Part shown: positions 1 to 5,106 of the stretch, in pieces
How positions within the stretch are numbered: the stretch's first letter is position 1
Layout: every line of letters begins with the position of its first letter
The notes under the pieces: generated by a model
Databases searched by the model: none
Told to the model about the DNA's origin: nothing
What the model saw: the letters and a program-made list of their open reading frames with translations, nothing else
NCBI GenBank assembly: GCA_030596365.1
Contig: JAUVKG010000239.1
Span: 1-5,106 of the forward strand
Length of the DNA: 5,106 nucleotides
Direction: 5' to 3'
Source of the DNA: Chlamydiota bacterium
GTDB lineage: Bacteria > Auribacterota > UBA3054 > B51-G9
Translations under genes and position numbers: made by a program

Positions 1-164
1 GTACTTAGAGTTGCTTTAGGTTTTAAATTTACGCTTGCATCTCGCAGTACCAATTCAGTGCTGCAACCGGAAAAAAAGATAAGAAAAGGCAGTAAAAGGC
101 AGAAAGATATATTTCTGAAGCGTAAATTGTCAAGAAAAATCTTCTTAATTGGTTTCATAAACAT
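1..164 (-). CDS. N-terminal part of a predicted lipoprotein (partial, runs off the window)
   Basis: An open reading frame starts at ATG 164-162 and stays open to the window edge, giving 54 codons plus two bases. A second in-frame ATG lies at 158-156. The protein begins with a basic n-region (Lys4, Lys7, Lys8, Arg15, Arg17), then a hydrophobic stretch at about residues 19-31 (ISFCLLLPFLIFF), then Ser-Gly-Cys with the Cys at position 34. This is a lipobox-type type II signal peptide, with Phe where Leu is more usual at -3. Predicted fate: cleavage before Cys34, lipidation, and anchoring in the inner or outer membrane. The visible mature part (CSTELVLRDASVNLKPKATLS) is too short to name a family. 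It begins 10 bases after the stop of the SDR gene, so the two are likely co-transcribed. No clear Shine-Dalgarno sequence precedes it. The lipoprotein call is fairly firm; the function is unknown. Confidence 0.75.
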   Translation of the reverse strand, partial: MFMKPIKKIFLDNLRFRNISFCLLLPFLIFFSGCSTELVLRDASVNLKPKATLS

Positions 165-174
165 AGCTGTTTAC

Positions 175-1377
175 TTAAGGAATCATGCTTTTCCATTGTT
201 TTTCGGCTGCAAACGTAAGAATTTTTTCCACAACTTCATTTGTTACAATAGGCGGCGCTACAAAAGAGTCACCCAAAGTATCATATACATTACTCAAATC
301 GAAATAAGGTTCTCCGTAGAAATAATGAATATACTCACGAATTTCAAGACAAAAACTGATATTGAGACCGAAAGATGCATATTTTTCAACTTCTTCGCGC
401 ATAAGAGCAAGAGCGTTATGATAAGGGCATTCCTCAAAACTAATTCCTTCCATTTTCATCAACACAGTTCCTCCGCTCATAAGTACAGGAACTTCCGGAG
501 GGTTTGGATGAGTTATATGATAAACCTGTCCGATTGATTTCGGTGTATTTGCAAGTTTAATAATTGTATCTACAACATAATCTATAGGAACGATATTAAC
601 AGTACCGCCTCTTTTGCAAGGGAATCTTAATGGCAGGACAAGTTTTTCACCATCCATATAAATCCCTGCTTTTTTCATTTTATCGGGATTTTGCTTAATA
701 CCTCTAACCATCAATTTTCTGATCAGATTGAATATTTTAGCGATGTTGTAAAATCCTGTAAAAGAAAGAGTTTTTCCGGTTTCTGTATCTCCAACAATTA
801 CTGAAGGGCGATATACAGTTGTATCCAAACCATATTGTTCACTTTTCTTTTTAACTATCTGCTCTGCATCATATTTAGTTCTTTCATATGGATTGCGGAA
901 ATCATAATCATGTGTTTCATTTCCTTCAAAAACTTTTCCGGGAGCTTTACCGCTTACATAAGCTGTACTGACGTGATGATATCTTTTCGCTCCGAGTTTA
1001 TTTGTAATATTAAGTACATTAACAGTTCCGTTAATATTGATTGACTCAGTTATTGTTTCGTAAGTATCGCGGAAAAGCAGCACGGCTGCACAGTGCCATA
1101 CCTCATCAACTTTACCTAACCATTTAGCAATGGTTTCATCGCTCTGACCGATATTAGGCTGAGTAACATCTCCACTCCAAATTTCGTAAGAACAGTTTGT
1201 ATTTTTCAGAAAATCAGGTTCTATTGCATCAAGCAACGCTTCAACACGTTCGCCGCCATTTCTGCCACGCTGATCTCTTGCGAGATAGATTACGCGATCA
1301 CCTCTTTTCAAGAATTCATATCCGAGGTAACCGCCTAAAAAGCCGGTTCCACCAGTCAATAAAATAGTTTTACACAT
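175..1377 (-). CDS. Extended SDR, thioester-reductase / male-sterility type NAD(P)-dependent oxidoreductase
   Basis: A complete 400-residue extended short-chain dehydrogenase/reductase. The Rossmann nucleotide-binding loop TGGTGFLGG is at residues 8-16 (GxxGxxG at 9-15). Asp70 (SGD) fits the adenine contact, and WHCAAVL (94-100) fits the beta-4 region. The catalytic set is VSTAY (136-140) with Ser137/Thr138, and NPYERTK with Tyr164 and Lys168. YRPSVIVGD (189-197) and NIVPIDYVVD (261-270) are typical of the NAD_binding_4/COG3320 group, which reduces thioester-bound acyl groups or acts as an epimerase-like enzyme. No membrane helix or carrier domain is visible, so it should be cytoplasmic and stand-alone. 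ATG 1377-1375 is preferred because the Rossmann beta strand begins two residues later, as is usual. A TTG at 1410-1408 would add 11 unlikely residues. The substrate cannot be read from the sequence: a nucleotide sugar or an acyl thioester are both possible. The lipoprotein gene follows after 10 bases. Confidence 0.88.
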   Translation of the reverse strand: MCKTILLTGGTGFLGGYLGYEFLKRGDRVIYLARDQRGRNGGERVEALLDAIEPDFLKNTNCSYEIWSGDVTQPNIGQSDETIAKWLGKVDEVWHCAAVLLFRDTYETITESININGTVNVLNITNKLGAKRYHHVSTAYVSGKAPGKVFEGNETHDYDFRNPYERTKYDAEQIVKKKSEQYGLDTTVYRPSVIVGDTETGKTLSFTGFYNIAKIFNLIRKLMVRGIKQNPDKMKKAGIYMDGEKLVLPLRFPCKRGGTVNIVPIDYVVDTIIKLANTPKSIGQVYHITHPNPPEVPVLMSGGTVLMKMEGISFEECPYHNALALMREEVEKYASFGLNISFCLEIREYIHYFYGEPYFDLSNVYDTLGDSFVAPPIVTNEVVEKILTFAAEKQWKSMIP

Positions 1378-1473
1378 ATTATTTATCTTTATATAGTTGT
1401 CATAGCGCAAAAGGTTACGCTAGTGTTTTCAACAATGATTTTATAGCGATATTCAGTATATCAAAAACGGTTT
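1378..1473 (-). other. Intergenic gap and leader before the SDR gene
   Basis: A 96-base gap between the stop of the four-helix membrane protein gene and the chosen SDR start. It is A/T-rich and has no obvious Shine-Dalgarno sequence before ATG 1377-1375. It holds a 7-bp hairpin (listed separately) and a weaker 5-bp inverted repeat GATAT/ATATC at 1448-1462. I see no convincing promoter hexamers and no U-tract terminator, so read-through from the upstream gene is plausible. Confidence 0.5.
1404..1421 (-). repeat. Small hairpin in the SDR leader
   Basis: On the minus strand AGCGTAA and TTGCGCT flank the tetraloop CCTT, giving a 7-bp stem with one G-U pair. It lies 27 bases before the chosen ATG and is not followed by a U-run, so it does not look like an intrinsic terminator. 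It could be an RNA-stability or processing element, or chance. Confidence 0.35.
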
Positions 1474-2730
1474 CTAATAGCAATATGCTTTATGAATATG
1501 ATAGCGTTTATTATTTATAATTCCAAGAATTCCCTCGTATAAATGGCCGATTTTTTTTGTTTTAATATTTACAATCATTATTTCACCGCCAAGCTGAAAC
1601 AGAAAGTTTTCATCATCAGAAAGAAAACCTATTCCGATATATTTTGCTGTAGTTCCGACATTAAGCTCGCTTTTTTCGCCGTTGCAATTGATGTTCAATC
1701 CTTTATTCATCACTACATTAATATCAGCTTTCGGCGAATGAAAAGAGTTAGTTGCAGCAACATATTTCTGTATTGAACAAACGTATGATGGATAAGTTTT
1801 CTCATCTTTTCCATCTGAAAGGTATTTTGCCGTTCCTTTAATCCAGTTTGCGGAGATTTTGTTTGTTTTTGTGCAGCAAATGATTTCCGGTATTTTTTTA
1901 CCGATAGAAATATTATCGAAATTATTTTGCGGTAATTCTACAATTTTTCCTGTTAAAGCACCTGTTTGTAAATTAAAACATTTGAGTTGATTAGAAATAC
2001 AAACTACGAAAATATTTTCTCCGGGGACAACATCAATCAAATCAACACTCTCCACATCAGACGGATAAACAAAACTTTCAGATAAAGTATTTGAAACAAT
2101 AACTGAAATTGTAACAACATTAGTTCTTCCAAGAGTAATGATCGCGTTGCCGTTATCAGAGATTCTGTAACCGAAAAACGGTTGCGCGAGGGTTAAAGGA
2201 TAATATTCATCAGTGCCGGGAGTTGCCACTGTCAGCATTCTGTTCTTAGCGTCCAGAAAATAAATTTTATCTTCTGAATTTTTAATCCAATCAGCATTTT
2301 CGATTAAAGAAAACGGTTTATTGATTTCCGGTTTACCGCGAACGAAATCATAAACCGAGCCCGGCAGTGCGGTAATAAGATTCATTACAATAACTACAGT
2401 CCATAACATTGAATTAGAAACTTCTTTATCAAAAAAAGAAAGAACCAAAGTTTCAATGAGAACCTTTACAATGATAGTGACAGAAACAAATGTTAAAAAT
2501 ACTGACGCATAGTGATTTAAAATATGATGCAGGAAAAACCAATCCGTGGGAAGCTTTGTAATAAGATATTGCTGTGCCATAAACGCGGCAATCATTGATG
2601 CGAAATTTATCAGTAAACTTACGGCACATGCCTTTCGAATATTCCATTTGAAATATTTAAAGATAGCATATGCATCAATACCGAGTGTAAAGAATATAGC
2701 AACAGTCAGGTGAATTAGTTCTAAAGACAT
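1474..2730 (-). CDS. Unrecognised membrane protein: four N-terminal helices plus a beta-propeller-like domain
   Basis: A complete 418-residue protein that I cannot assign to a family. Four hydrophobic segments lie at about residues 5-27, 33-56, 74-97 and 108-128. The basic loop between helices 1 and 2 (Lys25, Lys28, Arg32, Lys33) suggests that loop is cytoplasmic, which would put both the N-terminus and the C-terminal domain outside the inner membrane. Residues from about 150 to 405 read as repeated short beta strands and turns, for example DKIYFLDAKNRMLTVA, SDNGNAIITLGRTN, ENIFVVCISNQLKCFNLQTG and DDENFLFQLGGEIMIVNIKT. These resemble blades of a WD40/YVTN/PQQ-like propeller, but no catalytic motif is visible. 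It has several cysteines (244, 251, 285, 286, 318, 349), unusual if the domain is periplasmic, so the topology is uncertain. The ATG at 2730-2728 is the first in frame, and the hydrophobic segment begins soon after it. It has no Shine-Dalgarno sequence and an A/T-rich leader. Its position suggests an envelope or glycan role, by context only. Confidence 0.8.
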   Translation of the reverse strand: MSLELIHLTVAIFFTLGIDAYAIFKYFKWNIRKACAVSLLINFASMIAAFMAQQYLITKLPTDWFFLHHILNHYASVFLTFVSVTIIVKVLIETLVLSFFDKEVSNSMLWTVVIVMNLITALPGSVYDFVRGKPEINKPFSLIENADWIKNSEDKIYFLDAKNRMLTVATPGTDEYYPLTLAQPFFGYRISDNGNAIITLGRTNVVTISVIVSNTLSESFVYPSDVESVDLIDVVPGENIFVVCISNQLKCFNLQTGALTGKIVELPQNNFDNISIGKKIPEIICCTKTNKISANWIKGTAKYLSDGKDEKTYPSYVCSIQKYVAATNSFHSPKADINVVMNKGLNINCNGEKSELNVGTTAKYIGIGFLSDDENFLFQLGGEIMIVNIKTKKIGHLYEGILGIINNKRYHIHKAYCY

Positions 2731-2735
2731 GGTTT

Positions 2736-2771
2736 TTATTTATTATTTATCAATTGTTATTTATTATTTAT
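2736..2771. repeat. 15-bp perfect direct repeat, 21-bp period
   Basis: TTATTTATTATTTAT occurs at 2736-2750 and again, without mismatch, at 2757-2771. The six bases between are CAATTG, itself a palindrome. The two copies start 21 bp apart, about two helical turns, which would put them on the same face of the DNA. They sit 5 to 41 bases upstream of the ATG of the four-helix protein. The sequence is very A/T-rich and low in complexity, so chance or slippage duplication is possible. Confidence 0.6.
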
Positions 2772-2784
2772 TAATCTATAAACT

Positions 2785-2852
2785 TGGATTATTGGATTAC
2801 GGGATTAGTGGATTATTGGGGCGATCCATCAATCCATCAATCCATCAATCCA
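2785..2852. repeat. Long imperfect hairpin made of 8-base units
   Basis: The left arm reads as four 8-base units: TGGATTAT, TGGATTAC, GGGATTAG, TGGATTAT (2785-2816). The right arm has three perfect copies of ATCCATCA (2824-2847) plus ATCCAC. Folded back, each TGGATT pairs with an AATCCA: 2785-2790 with 2847-2852, 2793-2798 with 2839-2844, 2801-2806 with 2831-2836 (one mismatch), and 2809-2814 with 2823-2828 (ending in a G-U pair). The four short helices are separated by 2x2 internal loops and capped by an 8-base loop (2815-2822). It can form on either strand. No U-tract follows on the minus strand. Confidence 0.75.
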
Positions 2853-2853
2853 C

Positions 2854-2887
2854 AAGCTGGAACCCGGCATTCGCGGGTCAAGAGCTT
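2854..2887. repeat. REP-like GC-rich palindrome
   Basis: On the minus strand ACCCGCGAATGCCGGGT (2878-2862) forms a hairpin: ACCC-GC pairs with GC-(bulged C)-GGGT around a GAAT tetraloop. Outside it AAGCT (2854-2858) and AGCTT (2883-2887) can pair as well, closing a larger stem. The core resembles the dispersed intergenic palindromes of the CCCGCGAATGCGGG type seen in many bacteria. It begins 3 bases after the stop codon of the dehydratase gene, a usual place for such elements, where they may stabilise the 3' end of the transcript. Confidence 0.5.
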
Positions 2888-2890
2888 ATG

Positions 2891-4780
2891 TTACTTTTCA
2901 TTTTTTGTAACTTTGTATTCCGGTACAAGTTCCTGAAGACACTCATAAGTTCTTTGAACGTTATTTACGGAAGCGACAGCAATAATATCGCATACTTTTT
3001 CGTGAATATCATCCCAGTTTCTTGGTTCCGACCTGGTAACCATAATTTTTTCCATTTTGGTTGGTTGTTCAGAGCCGTCATAAACAAGTTCTTCGTGCAG
3101 TTTCTCACCGGGTCGAAGACCTGTGAATTTTATAGAGATATCCTGTCCCGGTTGCTTGCCCATTAATTGGATCAGATTTCTTGCAAGGTCGATAATTTTA
3201 ACCGGTTCTCCCATATCGAGAATAAAAATTTCACCACCAATACCGAAAGTTGCTGCTTCAAGAACAAGCTGTGAAGCTTCCGGAATCAGCATAAAGTAGC
3301 GTGTGATTTCCGGATGAGTTACAGTAACGGGTCCCCCGCGAATGATCTGTTCTTTAAAGAGCGGCAATACACTTCCTGAAGAATCCAACACATTTCCGAA
3401 TCTCACGGAAATAAAATTTGTATCGCTGATAGTATTAAAACTTTGAACATACATTTCGGCGACACGTTTTGTAGCGCCCATGATGCTTGATGGTTTCACA
3501 GCTTTATCAGTTGAGACCATAATGAACTCTCCGCAGCCGAATTTATCGGCTGCCTGCGCTGCGTGCATAGTGCCTTTGATATTATTCAGCACAGCTTCAA
3601 CCGGATTTTGTTCCATAATAGGAACATGTTTATATGCGGCGGCATGAAAAACATAATCGGGCTTATGTTGTTCGAAAATATATTTTAATCTGGTTTCATT
3701 TTTAATATCAGCAATATACGAAAAGATTTTCAATTCAGGGGATTTGTGTTTTAATTCTTTGTCAATTTGATAAAGATTAAATTCCGAAAGTTCGACTATT
3801 ACAAGTTCTTCAGGCATATAATTAGCAATCTGCCGGCATAATTCGCTGCCTATTGATCCTCCGCCGCCTGTAACGAGGATAACTTTACCTTCAATAGAAT
3901 TTTTGATTTTTGCTGTATCAAGACTAATAGGGTCACGTCTCAAAATATCCATGATATCAACATCCCGCAGATCGGAAATTGTAACTTTACCATCAACAAT
4001 ATCGGTAACAGAAGGTAGTGTTTTGAATTTCACTCCCATTGTGTTGCAAGTTTCGATAATTTCACGTATCGCTTTGCCGGAAGCCGACGGAATTGCAATA
4101 AGGACTTCTTCAATAAACAAAGTGTGAATGAGTGTAGGTAATTCCTGACGGTTACCGATGACCGGGATTCCCTGAACAATCATCTCTTGTTTTGCGGTAT
4201 CATCGTCAATAAATCCTCTCGGGAAATAATTAAGAGCCGGATTATTTACAATTTCGCGCAGCAGAAGCACTCCGGCGCTACCTGCTCCAACGATAAGAAT
4301 ATTTGTTTTGCCTTCACGTTTCCAAGAAAGGAGTTCTTTTTTTATTCTCATAGAAAAGCGTGTGACAATAATTAAAACAGTAATTAATAACCAGTCAGCG
4401 ATAAAATAAGATGATGTATATAAGATACCTAAAGTACTGGCTGTAAGGACAACACACACGAGAAAAACAACACTGCTTAAAGTTGTTGCCTGAACGATTC
4501 TTAAAGAATCTCTCAATCCTGCATATCGCCACCCGCTTCTATAAAGGCCGAAATGTCCGAAAAAGGCAACTCTGATAACAATCAACAAAGGTAAAGTATA
4601 AAAAAACGATTTAAAATATCCGTCAATAATAACCGGTGGAAAATCGGGGTAATATTTTACAAACGCATGCGCGGCAAGCGCTAACGCGTACGAAAGAATT
4701 ATTAATAAAATATCGCCGACGAGCAACCACCAGCGTCTTCCGCCTCGTGGTCCGAACCATGATGTTAAAGACACTTTCAT
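2891..4780 (-). CDS. Membrane-bound UDP-HexNAc 4,6-dehydratase, WbpM/CapD/PglF family
   Basis: A complete 629-residue protein, a usual length for the family. About four membrane helices lie in residues 18-141, followed by a CoA-binding-like nucleotide fold with VGAGSAG (164-170), then the catalytic SDR domain with TGGGGSIGSE (304-313), VELSEFNLY (329-337), AD358, FHAAAYKHVP (378-387) and VSTDKAVKPSS (422-432). The motif MGATK has Met434 in place of the usual SDR tyrosine and Lys438, as known for WbpM and PglF. FGNVLDSSGSVLP (461-473), PVTVTHPEITRYFM (484-497) and LRPGEKLHEEL (555-565) are also family hallmarks. Known role of the family: removing water from UDP-GlcNAc to give UDP-4-keto-6-deoxy-GlcNAc, a precursor of QuiNAc, FucNAc or bacillosamine in O-antigen, capsule or protein glycans. 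The ATG follows the upstream stop by 3 bases, so translation is probably coupled. The best Shine-Dalgarno candidate, AGGA at 4799-4796, is 15 bases away. The exact sugar product is not readable. Confidence 0.95.
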   Translation of the reverse strand: MKVSLTSWFGPRGGRRWWLLVGDILLIILSYALALAAHAFVKYYPDFPPVIIDGYFKSFFYTLPLLIVIRVAFFGHFGLYRSGWRYAGLRDSLRIVQATTLSSVVFLVCVVLTASTLGILYTSSYFIADWLLITVLIIVTRFSMRIKKELLSWKREGKTNILIVGAGSAGVLLLREIVNNPALNYFPRGFIDDDTAKQEMIVQGIPVIGNRQELPTLIHTLFIEEVLIAIPSASGKAIREIIETCNTMGVKFKTLPSVTDIVDGKVTISDLRDVDIMDILRRDPISLDTAKIKNSIEGKVILVTGGGGSIGSELCRQIANYMPEELVIVELSEFNLYQIDKELKHKSPELKIFSYIADIKNETRLKYIFEQHKPDYVFHAAAYKHVPIMEQNPVEAVLNNIKGTMHAAQAADKFGCGEFIMVSTDKAVKPSSIMGATKRVAEMYVQSFNTISDTNFISVRFGNVLDSSGSVLPLFKEQIIRGGPVTVTHPEITRYFMLIPEASQLVLEAATFGIGGEIFILDMGEPVKIIDLARNLIQLMGKQPGQDISIKFTGLRPGEKLHEELVYDGSEQPTKMEKIMVTRSEPRNWDDIHEKVCDIIAVASVNNVQRTYECLQELVPEYKVTKNEK

Positions 4781-4783
4781 AAT

Positions 4784-5106
4784 TTATTTATTTTTTCCTG
4801 TATATAATTCAAAATGGTATCTTTTTGAACTTTTCGAATTAAATTCTATTTTTTCTACTGAGCCGGTGATTTGATAAAGGAAATCATTCTGCCAATTTTT
4901 AGTTTTGTTAATTACTAAATACCTGTTTGGTTTTTTATTTAAGAATTTTTCAACCCATTCTATTTCAAGAACTGAAAGCGGTATGTAAGGCATATCAGCA
5001 TAATAGGAAATAGGTCTCAATGAAGACGGCAAAAGCAGGGAAGAATTTTTCGGTAGTTGTTCTGCGAGCTGCAATCCGCAATATTTCATTGGGAGTTTTT
5101 TTCTGC
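4784..5106 (-). CDS. C-terminal end of a possible GT39/ArnT-like membrane glycosyltransferase (partial)
   Basis: The frame is open from the window edge to TAA 4786-4784, with about 106 codons visible. A Met at 5089-5087 is internal rather than the true start, because the frame stays open above it (RKKLP before the Met). The visible part is soluble, with no membrane helix. The pattern of a basic Pro-containing entry, then GLQLAEQLPKNSSLLLPSS, PISYYADMPYIPL and a final beta-strand section (RYLVINKTKNW to RYHFELYTGKNK) resembles the periplasmic C-terminal tail of GT39-type transferases. These move a sugar from a polyprenyl carrier outside the membrane. The assignment rests on pattern memory plus the dehydratase next door, and the catalytic part is outside the window. 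It could instead be another multi-pass envelope protein. Its stop lies 3 bases before the dehydratase ATG, so they form one transcription unit. Confidence 0.6.
   Translation of the reverse strand, partial: RKKLPMKYCGLQLAEQLPKNSSLLLPSSLRPISYYADMPYIPLSVLEIEWVEKFLNKKPNRYLVINKTKNWQNDFLYQITGSVEKIEFNSKSSKRYHFELYTGKNK

Larger units (their letters stand above)
2731..2890 (-). other. Repeat-filled intergenic region between the dehydratase and the four-helix protein
   Basis: A 160-base gap with no gene. In the direction of transcription it holds a REP-like GC-rich palindrome (about 2887-2854), a long hairpin of 8-base units (2852-2785), and an A/T-rich segment with a 15-base perfect direct repeat (2771-2736) just before the next ATG. 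No hairpin is followed by a U-tract on the minus strand, so I call no intrinsic terminator. The A/T-rich part could contain a promoter for the downstream gene, but no -35/-10 pair or Bacteroidota-type -33/-7 pair stands out. Confidence 0.6.

Noticed and set aside
58..537. A 159-codon plus-strand open frame
   Set aside because: It overlaps the SDR and lipoprotein genes on the opposite strand and has a composition unlike a real protein (runs of Lys, Phe, Ile, Asn). It is an antisense shadow.
1378..1410. TTG start at 1410 for the SDR
   Set aside because: It would place 11 non-conserved residues before the Rossmann strand, overlaps the hairpin, and has no better ribosome binding site than the ATG at 1377.
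1378..1473. Sigma-70 promoter with TATAAA as -10 in the SDR leader
   Set aside because: The only upstream partner at about 16 bases is TTTTTG, a poor -35. In sequence this A/T-rich such matches are expected by chance.
2453..2647. A 64-codon minus-strand open frame in another phase
   Set aside because: It lies wholly inside the four-helix protein gene, whose frame has coherent membrane helices. It has no features of its own.
2824..2853. CRISPR-like array from the repeated ATCCATCA units
   Set aside because: The units are 8 bases, directly abutting with no spacers, far too short for CRISPR repeats, and there are no cas genes.
2785..2887. Rho-independent terminator after the dehydratase
   Set aside because: The hairpins are there, but neither is followed by a U-tract on the minus strand, and the longer one has regular internal loops. 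I list them as repeats instead.
2729..3166. A 145-codon plus-strand open frame with NPSIHQST and WNPAFAG stretches
   Set aside because: These stretches are just translations of the intergenic period-8 repeat and the REP-like palindrome, and the rest is antisense to the dehydratase.

Overview
The window is an AT-rich stretch of a Gram-negative bacterial chromosome with five genes, all on the minus strand, so transcription runs from high to low coordinates. Two of the genes run off the window edges. By established family knowledge it looks like part of a surface-polysaccharide or glycoconjugate locus: a WbpM/CapD/PglF-type membrane nucleotide-sugar 4,6-dehydratase sits directly behind what looks like the C-terminal end of a membrane glycosyltransferase. 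The A/T-rich leaders, poor Shine-Dalgarno sequences and low GC suggest the Bacteroidota/Ignavibacteriota (FCB) group. This is an inference from style only, as the window has no phylogenetic marker.

Layout in transcription order: (1) 5106-4784, 3' end of a gene of possible GT39/ArnT-like type. (2) 4780-2891, complete 629-residue dehydratase, starting 3 bases after the stop of gene 1. (3) 2890-2731, a 160-base gap made almost entirely of repeats: a REP-like GC-rich palindrome, a long hairpin built from 8-base units, and an A/T-rich 15-base direct repeat. (4) 2730-1474, a 418-residue unrecognised protein with four predicted membrane helices followed by a large beta-rich, propeller-like domain. 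(5) 1473-1378, a short gap with a small hairpin. (6) 1377-175, a 400-residue extended SDR of the thioester-reductase/male-sterility type. (7) 164-1, the 5' end of a lipoprotein gene, 10 bases after the SDR stop.

The glycosyltransferase-like gene and the dehydratase are almost certainly co-transcribed, and so are the SDR and the lipoprotein. Whether the whole set is one operon depends on whether the repeat-filled gap interrupts transcription. It has strong hairpins but no U-tract after them in the direction of transcription. The dehydratase would make a UDP-4-keto-6-deoxy-HexNAc precursor. The SDR acts on an unknown substrate, and the four-helix/propeller protein and the lipoprotein would sit at the cell envelope. 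No RNA gene, CRISPR array, transposase or integrase was found.
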